The notes below the pieces were generated by a model. That model ran no database searches. It saw only the letters and a program-made list of their open reading frames with translations, and was not told the origin of the DNA. A stretch of 64,000 nucleotides of DNA, taken from contig CM055096.1 in NCBI GenBank assembly GCA_029204225.1, forward strand, positions 30,213,003 through 30,277,002. Reading direction: 5' to 3'. Shown here piece after piece: positions 34,857 through 46,178 of the stretch (within the stretch, counting starts at the first letter, position 1; every line of letters starts with the position of its first letter). The translations under genes were made by a program, and so were the position numbers. This DNA comes from Diphasiastrum complanatum (taxonomy: Eukaryota > Streptophyta > Lycopodiopsida > Lycopodiales > Lycopodiaceae).

Positions 34857-37800
34857 CTCCCTCTTCAACTAGTTTTAGCATAGTCTTTGATGATACTCCA
34901 AGTGAAGTCCTATGCTTCATGAACAAGTCTTTTCCCAATGCTTTGGTGAAGATATCAGCTACACATTCCCTTGAAGACACATGTTGAAGCTCCACCTCCT
35001 TTGCAATGACTCGCTCCCTCACAAAATGATATTGTATCTCAATATGCTTGCTCCTAGCATGAAAGATAGGATTGGATGCCATTCTTTGGGCTGATTGATT
35101 GTCACAAAAGATGATTGGACTCTCTGAAAAGTCCATTAAGTGAAAATCCTTGATCATCCTCTTGATCCATACCATCTCCTTTGTGCAATGTGTAAGAGCT
35201 TTGTACTCGGCCTCACTAGATGACAATGGGATAGTGGCTTGTTTCTTTGACATCCATGATATAGCTCCATCTCCCTTTCCTAGCTTCCAGTGCTCCTCAC
35301 TAGGATCTTGCATGAATTGACTCGATCTTCCAGCACAATAGCTTAGATCAGGTCTAGTAATGGTTAGATAGATGAGTGAACCAACTTCCTATAGAGAGTA
35401 ATGTCCTCAAAGGATCTTTCATTACCTCTTATAGTTAGCTTTACATGAGACTCCATAGGTGTATCAATAGCTTTTGCATCTACCATATGAAATCTTTCTA
35501 GAATAGAATTAGCATACTTCTCTTGACAAATGAAAGTAGATTGAGAAGATCTAATGACTTCTATTCCTAAAATGTAATGCAAATTACCAAGATCATGCAC
35601 CTCAAACTCCTTCTTAAGAGCATTCTTGATATCCTCCACATCTTGATTGTCTCCACCACTCAAGATGATATCATCCACATCATCATTTCTAGCAGACCTA
35701 TAATAAAGTAAATGATCGTACTCACTCATAACAAAGCCTTGAGAGAGTAAGAAAATGTTTAGCATACCAACTCCTTGGTGCTTGCTTAAGGCCATACAAA
35801 CTCTTTTGTAGAAGACACACATGATTTGGCTTTGTTGATGAAATGTAGCTCTCGGGTTGTTCCATGTATACTTCCTCCTCAAGATCACCATTCAAGAATG
35901 CATTTGAAATGTCCATTTGCCATAGATCCCATCCATAAAGTGTAGCAAGTGAAATGATGACTCAAATGTTTACCATCTTTGCCACAGGTGCAAAGGTCTC
36001 ATCATAGTCAATTCCTTGTTGTTGAGCATATCCTTTTGCCACTAACCTTGCCTTGTACTTGTTGATAGATCCATCTTGGTTTGTCTTCACCTTGAAGATC
36101 CATTTGCATCCAATAGCTTTCTTGTCCTTAAGCAGTTCCACCAATCTCCATGTTCCATTCTTCATAAGAGCTTGATACTCGAGATCAATTGCTTGGATCC
36201 ACTCCTCTTCTTTCCTTGCTTGATCTACACTTGTAGGCTCATCCAAAGAGGTTAGGAAAGCAACATAATTTCCATAAACTACTTTCTTACCCTTTTGATC
36301 ATATGTGAGCCTTGAAGGTACTTGTCTTTCTTTTGATGTTCTCCTTGGCTTTTGACTTGATGAAGGTCCATCATCACCACCATCCAAAGTAGGATCCTTC
36401 TCATCAACATCAAGAATGTTAGATCCATCCACTCTACCATCAATCATGCTTGAAGACACCTTTGGAATGTACCCCTCATCAAAAATGACATATCTGCCAA
36501 CAATCACTTTGTTAGTAGAAGGAATGTAAACCTTGTAGGCTTTACTCACCTCGCTATATCCAACAAAAATACCTCTTCTTGAAGATGGATCCTCCTTGGT
36601 ACTATCATCAAGAGTAATGTTGACATAGCAAGTGCATCCAAAGGTTCTTAGAAAGTTGACACTCGGCCTCCTCTTGAATAGCATCTCAAAAGGTGTCCTT
36701 CCATCCAAAATAACACTCGGCCACCTATTGCACAAGAAATTGGCACACAACAAAGCTTGATCCCAAAATGGTTTGTCAAGATTAGCACTTAACCACATAG
36801 CTTTAGCACTTTCACATAAAGTCCTATTCTTCCTTTCAGCCACTCCATTTTGTTGTGGGGTCTTTGATGTTGTATACTCCCTTTTGATCCCATGCTCACC
36901 ACAAAAGGCCTTGAACTTGTTAGATATGTACTTACCACCATTGTCACCTCTCAAGCACTTGATCTTTGTGGAAAATTGGTTCTCCCTTGCATTCTTGAAC
37001 TTGAAAAAGACATCATACACTTCATCCTTGCTCTTTAGTAGATAGATCCAACAAAATCTACTAAAATCATCAATGAATGCTACATACATCTTAGCTCCAC
37101 TATTGCTAATTGTAGTAAATCCATAAAGATCTCCATCATTAGCAAGCATGCATGAAGACATCACAAAAGCATCATCATTTGCATCTTGAACATCCAAACC
37201 ATCCTCATCAAGAGTAAGATTACCTTGCTTGTCTCCTTGATCTCTCTTCTTCTTGTAGCACTCACTTGCAAAGTGTCCTTTGATGCCACAATAGAAGCAC
37301 TTGAGCTTTAATCTATCCTTCTTTTTGCCACTTGATCTTGCCCTTTAGACCACTTACTTTTGGTTTTGCCCTTGAATTTGCCCTTTGTAAACATAGCATC
37401 CTCTTGAAGTTTCGATGTAGATCCACCTCTTTCTTGAAGCCTATATTCCTCATTGATCAAGATCCCTTGAAGATCCATCAAACTTGGCAAAGTCTTTTGA
37501 ATAGCAATACTTTGAACAATGTTAGCATGAGCATCCAACAAGCCATTAAGAATCACTCGAATAAGCTCTCCTTCCTTAATGCTTTCATCTATGCAAGCTA
37601 ACTCATAATTCAATGCTTTCATTCTCAAAACAAAAGTACTTGGACTTTCATCATTCTTTTGAAAACAAGAAAAGATTTGCCTTCTTAGAGTCAACACTTT
37701 AGAAGTAGACTTGGATTCATAAAGCGTCTTCAAATGAATTCCAAGCTTCCAAAGATGATGTGCATTTACCAACTTCCTTGAGAAGTTCATTGGTAACATT

Positions 37801-37935
37801 CATCTTTATCATGTGTAGAGCCCTCTTTGCCCTCCTGTCATACCTCAATTGATCTTGTTGTGTTGCTGGTCTCTCCTCCAAACCTACAACAATATCCAAA
37901 ACATCATTCATCTCAAGAAGTGACTCCATCCTCAC
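34857..37935 (-). pseudogene. Element H gag-pol, decayed
   Basis: In sense order: gag at 37935-37308 in two frames (RALHMIKMNVTNELLKEVGK), and a zinc knuckle near 37290-37245 (CFYCGIKGHFASEC). Near 37130 a deletion joins the gag/protease linker (LANDGD) to integrase (STTISNSGAKMY-like), so the protease and GAG-pre-integrase zinc region are lost. Integrase and RT start are at 37197-35962 (DDFSRFCWIYLL, TPQQNGVAERKNRT, GCKWIFKVKTNQDG). RT is at 35916-35364 with frame breaks and the Tyr of YVDD deleted. RNase H is at 35313-34857 with an internal deletion. It cannot be autonomous. Confidence 0.88.
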
Positions 37936-38562
37936 TTTTCATAGTTACTTGAGGTAAGCCTATCATTGGCTTCCAACATGACTCCAATTGATTTTGCCAT
38001 GTAGCAATGGCCTGATCTTCTCTTTCGATCTACTTCAATGCACAAAGCACTCCTTTGAACAACAACAAATGCTTTCAAAAGAAATCATCTGACAAATTCT
38101 CTTCTAGCACTTATCCAAGCAAATCAACACATAGAATCATGGAATCTTGATCAACCTATGATCTATCCTCAATCTAATGACTTTTGCCACTTCTTAAGAT
38201 TGAAACACACTCAAATGAAGTCCAGCAACCTCACTATCTAGAGATCCAATCAAAATTAGGGTTTTGACAAAATCACAAAAAAATTGACTATTCCAAATCT
38301 ACATGCAAATGCATATGCAATCTATAAGCCACCACTTAGGCTGAACCAATGATCCAAAAATCGGCCAAATCCAGTATGTGAATTCAAAAATCAGAATTGA
38401 ACAAGTATATTGACCTATTTAGTGTTTTGATCCACAGAAGATCCAATCTACAAAAGCAAAAAATCTGATTTTGGTGTAGAATCCTCTCTAGCATGCTCTA
38501 GACTTGATATCTTCACCAAATCATTGATAGATCGGATTTCCTCCTTCATAACCTGAAACACA
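37936..38562 (-). other. 5' leader of element H
   Basis: Non-coding DNA between gag and the inner primer site. The part 38161-38575 is repeated at 39226-39648. Confidence 0.6.
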
Positions 38563-38575
38563 AGCTCTGATACTA
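38563..38575 (-). other. Primer-binding site, inner copy, mutated
   Basis: Sense TAGTATCAGAGCT: one base changed from the usual TGGTATCAGAGCT, at the position next to the LTR. Confidence 0.8.
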
Positions 38576-39225
38576 TGTGAAGGATTTCAGATCCTTAAGA
38601 TCCAATCTACTTGAATGATCTTTGGTTAGAAAGAGAAATACACAACCACTCTCACCAATGTAGAAAAATCAGCATCTACACACAAATTGAGATGCAAACA
38701 CCAATAGAACCTGATCAAACTTAAATGAAATGATTATGTATTGTTGTTATCCATACAAAACTAGAAAGATACTATATTTCACATGTGTGGATTCAAAAAT
38801 AACAAATATAGATCATTCTACACATAGAATTGCAAGCAATCACCAAGATAGTGCACCAATGGATAGTAGAACCCAAGAGAACCATGTATAAGCATGAAAT
38901 GAGATAGATAAGAGAGAAGATTACTCTCTCCATGAGTTATATACTTTTATAACAGGTCCAAACCCTATTTGGCCACTTGGCTTTCTCACCAAAATGCTAA
39001 CCCTACTAATTTTGGGTCTAGATTTAAAGTACCCAACTTATTCAAGTTGAATCTACTCAAACTCGCATTCTAACTTTCCCACACTTTCAAAAAGTGTTTA
39101 TTCAAATGAAATTTAGACTAATGAACTTTGAAAAGTTAACCTCTAAGTCTAAAACAAGTTTTGGCCTCAATATGCCAAATATGAAAATATTGCAAAATGT
39201 GATGAAACTAGTTGAATCTCTCACA
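38576..39225 (-). repeat. LTR of element H, inner 5' copy (650 bp)
   Basis: TGTGAAGGATTTC...CTCTCACA. It is not followed by a TSD but by a second leader, so it is the inner member of a tandem LTR pair. Confidence 0.9.
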
Positions 39226-39635
39226 ATCTATCCTCAATCTAATGGCTTTTGCCACTTCTAAGATTGAAACACACTCAAATGAAGTCCAGCAACCTCACTA
39301 TCTAGAGATCCAATCAAAATTAGGGTTTTCACAAAATCACAAAAAATTGACTATTCCACATCTACATGCAAATGCTGAAAATTTGATATGGAATCTATAA
39401 GCCACCACTTAGGCTGATCCAATGATCCAAAAATCGACCAAATCCAGTATGTGAATTCAAAAATTGGAATTGATCAAGTATATTGACCTATTTAGTGTTT
39501 TGATCTACAGAAGATCCAATCTACAAAAGCAAAAAACTCGATTTTGATGTAGAATCCTCTCTAGCATGCTCTAGACTTGATATCTTCACCAAATCATTCA
39601 TACATCTGATTTCCTCCTTCATAACCTAAAACACA
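39226..39635 (-). repeat. Duplicated leader of element H
   Basis: Matches 38161-38562 with scattered differences. It lies between the two 5' LTRs. Confidence 0.88.
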
Positions 39636-39648
39636 AGCTCTGATACCA
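39636..39648 (-). other. Primer-binding site, outer copy
   Basis: Sense TGGTATCAGAGCT, intact, next to the outer LTR at 39649. Confidence 0.9.
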
Positions 39649-40297
39649 TGTGAAGGATTTCAGATCCTTAAGATCCAATCTACTTGAATGATCTTTGGTT
39701 AGAAAGAGAAATACACTACCAATCTCACCAATGTAGAAAAATCAGCATCTACACACAAAATGAGATGCAAACACCAATAGAACTTGATCAAACTTGAATG
39801 AAATGAAAAAGTAATGTTGTTGTCCGTACAAAACCAGCAAGCTACTGTATTTCACACGTGTGGATCCAAAAATAACAAATATACATCATTCTACACATAG
39901 AATTGCAAGCAATCACCAAGATGGTGCACCAATGGATAGTAGAACCCAAGAGAACCATGTATAAGCAAGAAATGAGATAGAGAAGAGAGAATATTGCTCT
40001 CTCCACGAGTTACATCCTTTTATAGCAAGTCCAAACCCTATTTGGCCACTTGGCTTTCCCTCCAAAATGCTAACCCTACTAATTTTGGTTCTAGATTCAA
40101 TGTACCCAACTATTCAAATTGAATCTACTCAAAATCGCATTCTAACTTTCCCACACTTTCAAAAAGTGTTTATTCAAGTGAAATTTAGACTAATGAACTA
40201 TGAAAAGTCAACCTCTAAGTCTAAAACAAGTTTTGGCCTCGATATGCCAAATATGGAAATATTGCAAAATGTGATGAAACTAGTTGAATCTTTCACA
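39649..40297 (-). repeat. LTR of element H, outer 5' copy (649 bp)
   Basis: TGTGAAGGATTTC...CTTTCACA, followed by TSD GTAAG at 40298-40302. It has a near palindrome TTCACACGTGTGGA at 39851-39864. Confidence 0.92.
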
Positions 40298-40325
40298 GTA
40301 AGCACATTTTCAAAGGTGTAATGAA

Positions 40326-41060
40326 TGTAGATTTCACACGTGTGGAGTGTCCACAACATGTACTTGTGATCTCCCAAGGTGTGTAGATGCACCAAGATCA
40401 AGACTAGATTGAGATTCAAGGTCTATCTTTGATTCTATGGCAAAAACACACTACTACATGCATTCAATCACTTCCAACTCTTACTCACACGTGTGAGAAG
40501 TATTCAAAAAATATTCTAAGTAAAAACAAGCTGCTCTCCTCGGGTAGAGAGAGAAAATCATCATGAGCTCTCGGGTAGAGAGAGAAAGCTAGAAATCCAA
40601 TAACACTCAAAATCCACACAATCTCTAAATCAATTAGATCCAAAATGAGGAGTACAATGATACTAGTAGATCCACGAGCTACCACTATGCTTAACTATGA
40701 TTGGACCACACTTTGTCACCTCTTAATCCTATTGGACCATTGATCCATGCACCTCTTAATTCTATTGGACTATTTTCAAGCAAACCTCAAATTCCTATTG
40801 GACCTCACATGGTTCCACCTCTAAATCCTATTGGACCTCTTAGAATTCATCAAACAAAAGCATTACACTTGTCTACACTCTAATTGGCACAAGTTTAGCC
40901 TCTTACTCTATTTTGGCTCAATACTGGCATTACAAGTGGAAATTCATAATTTGCCATCTATGGCAAATTTATTCCTATCAACATCCTACACCTAGATGCT
41001 TGATATAAAAAACATAAGACCCCTATATCTAACATAGATAATCTTTTTCAATTCTTCACA
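40326..41060 (-). repeat. 3' LTR of element A
   Basis: TGTAGATTTCACACG...TTCTTCACA in plus orientation. Five intact ATTGG (CCAAT) boxes lie at 40700, 40731, 40764, 40797 and 40830. Two copies of CTCGGGTAGAGAGAGAAA lie at 40539 and 40570. Palindromes lie at 40333-40346 and 40484-40497. Confidence 0.94.
40700..40834 (-). promoter_or_regulatory. 33-bp-phased CCAAT-box array in the family-A LTR
   Basis: The sense unit contains GGTCCAATAGGATTAAGAGG. The boxes start at 40700, 40731, 40764, 40797 and 40830, a spacing of 31, 33, 33 and 33 bp. The same array is at 46553-46687 and, in the other direction, at 712-846 with one damaged box. It lies in the middle of the LTR, where U3 enhancers would be. 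Function is inferred only from the motif and spacing. Confidence 0.55.
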
Positions 41061-41084
41061 CTCCTAAAAAATTATCTATGAAGA

Positions 41085-44000
41085 CTAAGGTATTGATCTT
41101 GATATAACTCCACGATTAGATCTATGCTTGATGAAAGCACTTTTGCTCAAAGGCTTGGCGAGTAGATCGTCAATACAAGAGGACGAGTTGACATGCTCCA
41201 AATAGATTTCTCCTCCAATAAGCTTTTCTCTCACAAAATGGTGTGCCACTTCTATGTGCTTGCTTCTTGCATGAAATATGGGATTATTGGCAAGAGCTTG
41301 GGCCGAGATGTTATCACACTTGATCATTGGTAGATCATCTTCCTTGATGCACATTAGCTCCATTAATAACCTCTTGATCCAAAGCACCTCTTTGGTAGTT
41401 GTAATGAGTGCTTTGTACTCGGACTCACATGAAGAGAGAGATATAGTATCTTTCTTTTTGGAAATTCAAGATATTAGATTGCCTCCAAGAAAGATAGTGT
41501 ATGCACTAATAGACTTTCGATCCATCTTGTCACTTGCAAAGTCCAAATCCGAGTAGCCAACAATGGATAGATCTTCACTTTTATAAAGTAGACCATAATC
41601 ACAAGATGAAGATACATATCTTAGAATTGTGAAAGTACTGTACTTTAGGACCATAAATGGATCTACAAAAGATCCACAAGAGTGATTGGATGCTTGCTTA
41701 ACAATCTATCAAAAAACTAGACACAAAAAAGTTGATCTAGATTGGCAGTTTGACAAACAACAAGCATTAACAATCAAAAGCATTGATCAACATTGAAATC
41801 CGAGCCCACACGTGTGTACTACAAGCTGTAGTACGGCCTTCAACCTGAGAAACAAGTAGAAATTGATTTGGTTTCATTTGGATCACAAAAACTCAATGTA
41901 CATAGTGAACTAGCTTGAGATTGCCAATGAGCTCCAAAAATTTTCTATCTTCTCACTATAGGAGCTTGGAATACATAGCAAATTCAACTTCCTTCTTGAA
42001 GTTAGGTGGATTTCCAGCATGTAATAAGGAAGTTAACTCACCCTTCTTTCCCTAAAATGAAACCCTAGCCTAGATCCTAGAGTTATGCTTGGTAGGTAGC
42101 TAGTTGGTCAAATTTTCACCTTAAACTTAGGTGTAGGTCCTATAAAGTAGGGATGACCACCAAATAGACATGAACAACTCTCTTGACTTGACCTAACCTA
42201 CATTAGGATGGGTTTCCCATGTGGCATCATGGCCTCACATGTGCGACCCACTTGTATACACAATTTACACTATTCCACATGGTTTTTAATCAAGCTAGAT
42301 TTGCCAATTTTTGGCAATTCTTCACAAGAATCCTCTTGGCCATCTTTCAATGATGGATCTTAGGATCTTGCATAAATTGACTCAATTTGTGCACACAAAA
42401 ACCTAGATCGGGCCTAGTAATGGTAAGACAAATCAAGGAGCCTACAAGACTCCTAAAAAGTGTGATGTTCTCAAAGGATCTTTCATCACCTTTATTAGGA
42501 TCTTTTACAATTTGCTCCATTGGAGTATCTATGCTCTTAGAATTTTCCATATGGAATTTTTTCAACATAGAGTGAGCATATCTAGATTGGCATATAAAGA
42601 CATGATTTTCATAAAAATAAATTTCTAGGACTAGGATGTAATGTATCTCTCCTAGATCTTGCATTTTAAACTCACATCCAAGTGCTAGCTTAGACTCATC
42701 AACTAGCTTGATACAACTTCCACAAAGAATAATGTCGTCAACATAAATTAGAAGAATGACAATATTGCTATCAACAAACTTTAGATACATGGAAGGATCA
42801 TAGTCACTAAGAGTAAATCCTAGTGAGATAAGAAAATAATTAAGTCTTGAATACCATGATCTTGGTGCTTGCTTGAGTCCATAAAGACTTTTTAAGAGCA
42901 AGCACACTTTGGACTCATCCTTGATGAATCCTTGAGGTTGTTCCATATAGATCTCCTCCTCAAGATAACCATTTAGAAAAGCATTGGATACATCTAATTG
43001 GAACACCTTCCACTTAAAGAAACAAGCAAGAGAAATAAGAATTCTTATTGTCACCATCTTTGCAACGGGTGCAAAGGTCTCCTCATAATCAAGGCCATGG
43101 ATTTGAGCAAATCCTTTGGCACATAATCTTGCTTTATACTTGTTGATGGTGCCATCATGATTGAACTTGATCCGAATTACCCACTTGCAACCAATCACAT
43201 GCTTGTTGGATGGAGGATCCACAAGCTCCCAAGTATTGTTGGTGATCAATGCATCATACTCTTGCTTCATGGCATCATACCACTCCTTGGTATTGAGTGC
43301 CTCTTGTACATTCTTTGGCTCTTCATGAGAGACATAAAAAACATAATTAGTGGAATCAAGATCCACTTGTTTGCCTTTGTCAACATATGAAAGCCTCTTA
43401 GGCTCAGATCTATCTCTCATGGATCTTCTTGGTGAGAAAATCCGAGGAGAGTCTTCTTCAAATCTCGACCCCATCACATCATGATTGTCCTCAAAATCAG
43501 TAATTGGTGATGCATCCATAGAATTCTTGATCTCGGCCTCTTCAAAAAATGAGTGTTGATCTTCATGAAAGACAACATCTCTACTTTCAATAGCTTGAGA
43601 AGTACAGAGTACAAAGACTCTATAGGCCTTCTTGGTGGATGAGTATCCAACCATGATCCCTTTGCATGCACTAGGATCTTCCTTCTTCCTTGTTTCCAAG
43701 GGAATATGGGCAAAGCATATGCATCCAAAAACTCTAAGGTGATCAACCTTAGGCTTCTTCAAATATAAGATTTCATATGGTGACTTTCCTCCAAGAGCTA
43801 TATGTGGGAGCCTATTGCAAAGATAATTTGCACAATTAATGGATTCTCCCCAAAAATCTTTGGGCAAAGACGACTCAATTCTCATAGATTTTGCACATTC
43901 ACATAGAGATCTATTCTTTCTCTCGGCCACTCCATTTTGAGATGGAGAGTAGGCACAAGAGAACTCTCTTTTGATGCCTTCAAGCTCACAAAAATCATGA

Positions 44001-44768
44001 AATTTATTGGAGATATATTCACCACCTCCATCACTTCTAAGAGCTTTAATCTTGAATGAGAATTGCTTCTCTACATAAGCTTTGAAAATAAGGAAATGAT
44101 CAAACACCATAGATTTAGAAGCAAGAAGATATATCCAAGTGAATCTTGTGAGATCATCAATGAAAGTAACAAAACAAGTGGCTCCTCCCTTGCTTATAGT
44201 TGATGAGAAATGCACATCCGAGTGGATTAACTCCAAAGGATGCTTGCTTTTTATAGAAGATCTTGTAAATGGCTTTTTGTGAGATTTAGCAATAGCACAA
44301 GCCTCACAAGGCTTGATCTTCTTGGAGAATGACTCTGGCAATCCAATAGCTTTGGCCTCTTTGATCATAGGGAGCATGGATTTGTAGTTGGGATGTCCCA
44401 ACCTCCTATGCCATAATTCCTCCATAGAGAGCTTGTTCACAAGAGAAACATTACAAGCAATCACATACTCATTTGGATCTAGTTTATAGATGCCTCCAAA
44501 TCTAGATCCTAATGCAAGTATCTCATCATTCTTCTTGGTATCAGCATTTAATTTTACATCAAGGCCATATGTGAAGAGGCTCCACTATCAATATACCATA
44601 GGTCGTCCATCTTGAAAGGAGTAGATGAGTAACTAGAGACCATAAGAGATCCCTCTCCATCACTTGCAATAGTGTCTTCCTTCTCATTGGTAATGTTGGC
44701 TTGCTTGAGTTGATTCTTCTTCTTGAAGCAATTGGTGGCATAATGGCAAAAGAGTGATGAGAGTGCAT
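41085..44768 (-). pseudogene. Element A protease-pol, interrupted
   Basis: In sense: the zinc knuckle end and protease start at 44768-44573 (DDLWYIDSGASSHM), then a deletion of much of protease near 44573. The zinc region and integrase-RT follow in one 705-residue frame at 44464-42347 (WHRRLGHPN...CEAC, IHSDVHFSS, RSDGGGEYIS, SQNGVAERKNRS, DVSNAFLNGYLEEEIYMEQP, LLLIYVDDIILCG). Solo LTR J splits the RNase H start at 42327. The rest is at 41627-41466 (YSDLDFASDKMDRKSISAY) and 41387-41085 (KCDNISAQALAN, HARSKHIEVAHHF), with frame breaks near 41460. Confidence 0.9.
41628..42326. repeat. Solo LTR, family J (699 bp), TSD AGAAT
   Basis: TGTGAAAGTACTG...CAATTCTTCACA, flanked by AGAAT at 41623-41627 and 42327-42331. 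Removing it restores the RNase H text across the site. It contains CACACGTGTG at 41807-41816. No second copy is in the window, so its own direction is unknown. Confidence 0.92.
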
Positions 44769-45125
44769 CTAGTTATGTTTTGAGAGTAAAAGATATACAT
44801 AGAGAACTTGCTTGTATTGGTAATTCCATCAATCAAAATGAACTAGTCCAAGTCATTCTCAATGGCTTGAGAAGTGAATTTGATAACCTTGTCCAATCCT
44901 ATGCCATTAAGGAGGAGCTACCAAGTTTGGAGGCTCTCCAAAGTGTGCTAATTTTAGAAGAATCAAGACTAGAGTACAAGATCTTGAGGATGGACAAGCT
45001 TTCTCTCACTCATAATGATGGCAAAGCTCTCTTTGCCAAGGATAAGCACAAAGGGAGGAGCAAGAACCAACATCAACAATCCTCAAGCAAGGAAAAAGTC
45101 AAATACAAAGACAAAGATGAAAGAT
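44746..45125 (+). other. Inverted gag segment inside element A
   Basis: The plus strand here reads gag: SSYVLRVKDIHRELACI, then LVQVILNGL and SYAIKEELPSLEALQ, through a K-rich tail to YKDKDE. The gag N-terminus (45446-45126) and zinc knuckle end (below 44746) are on the minus strand. The ends correspond to gag positions just after LRNQIF and just before GHYATNC. The first half of the zinc knuckle (CxxC) is lost. Confidence 0.88.
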
Positions 45126-45446
45126 TTGATTCCTAAGAGTGAGAGGCCTAGAGGTATTCTTAGCCTCATAGATAGTCTTGAGACAATCCCAAGCTTCTTT
45201 GGCTATTATACAAGTACCTATCTCCCTCAGTATCTCATTAGAGACATTCATCTTGATGTAGTGGAGAGCCATCCTAGCTCTCTTTTTGTATTTTTGGACC
45301 TCTTGAAGAACTTGTGGTTCTTCTTCAAGGCCAAGAACAATGTCCATCACGTCTTGAAGGATCGAGATGGACTCCATCCTCATTTTCCAAATTGAATAGA
45401 TTGAAGTGGACAATCTCTCACTTGGTTTCAACAAGGATGAACCCAT
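45099..45446 (-). pseudogene. Element A gag N-terminal part
   Basis: 115 residues starting MGSSLLKPSERLSTSIYSIW. It includes WKMRMESISILQDVMDIV and MALHYIKMNVSNEI, the copia gag N-terminal domain. True gag sequence ends at NQIF. The last residues come from the inverted segment. Confidence 0.85.
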
Positions 45447-46165
45447 TTAAGACATTTGAAGTGAAGATAACTCAAATGATGAACAATAAATGTTGCTACA
45501 CACTCTCAATAGGATCCAATAATGGAGTATAAAGATCTTGCAACTATTTGTGAATTGATTCTCACAAGCTACACAAATCTCTCTAAAACAAGATCTATTT
45601 CACATCAAAAGATGGAGTATGGGAAAAGTTAGGATCAAACACTCTTAGCACGTGTGAAGTACACTAAGAAACCAAATTTGACTCAAATACAATGATATTG
45701 CATGAAACAAAATGGCTAAGATCTCAAAACAGTGCCTAGATCACATATAGATGAGATTGGTAAGCATTCAACTGTGATTTCTTGACCAAACCAAATGTGT
45801 CCACCCAGGTCTAGGTGCCCTACCTAACTCTCTTTAAAAGCTTATAACTTTTGATTGGCTCAAACAAATAAAATGAAACTGATTGCATCAAAAACTAGAC
45901 AAAAAAAGCTTCAAAACAAGCTATCAAGCAAGATAAATGGATCAAGCATGAGAGAGAACTTCCAAACTAAAATTGGATGTTCCTCACACGTGTCTGAGCA
46001 CCTGATTCCGTACAGTACCAAATCAGACCCAATCAATGTCCTTTTGATCTCTTTTGATCCAAAATTGGACAAGATAGCTGGGAAAATGGATTTTGACAAT
46101 TTCTAGCTCAAGATTGATGAATAGTTTTCACTTAAATGGATCAAAATGCATGGTAACCTTAGGTA
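45447..46165 (-). other. 5' leader of element A
   Basis: Non-coding. CACGTGTGAAG lies near 45650 and CACACGTGTCTG near 45986. No other motif was recognised. Confidence 0.55.
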
Positions 46166-46178
46166 GGCTCTGATACCA
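46166..46178 (-). other. Primer-binding site of element A
   Basis: Sense TGGTATCAGAGCC, adjoining the LTR at 46179. Initiator tRNA-Met type. Confidence 0.92.

Larger units (their letters stand above)
18576..40297 (-). mobile_element. Composite Ty1/copia element H with nested insertions
   Basis: TSD GTAAG flanks it at 18571-18575 and 40298-40302, so the whole 21.7 kb sits in one original insertion site. The 3' LTR is split: 18576-18614 on the left and 25440-26054 on the right, with element F between. H's own gag-pol is at 34852-37935, with a truncated duplicate of its RT-RNase H end at 26050-27150. Its 5' end is doubled, with LTRs at 38576-39225 and 39649-40297. By eye the 3' and 5' LTRs differ at several percent of sites, so H is the oldest layer of the stack. 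Confidence 0.9.

Noticed and set aside
40700-40834. CRISPR-like regular 33-bp repeats
   Set aside because: Short degenerate units inside a plant LTR, with no unique spacers and no cas genes. A plant genome would not carry CRISPR.
40701-40883. A 60-codon ORF with repeated PIGP residues, found again at 46554
   Set aside because: It is the CCAAT repeat array of the family-A LTR read as protein.
46166-46178. tRNA gene at the TGGTATCAGAGC matches
   Set aside because: Only the 3' end complement of tRNA-Met is present, always next to an LTR. These are primer-binding sites.
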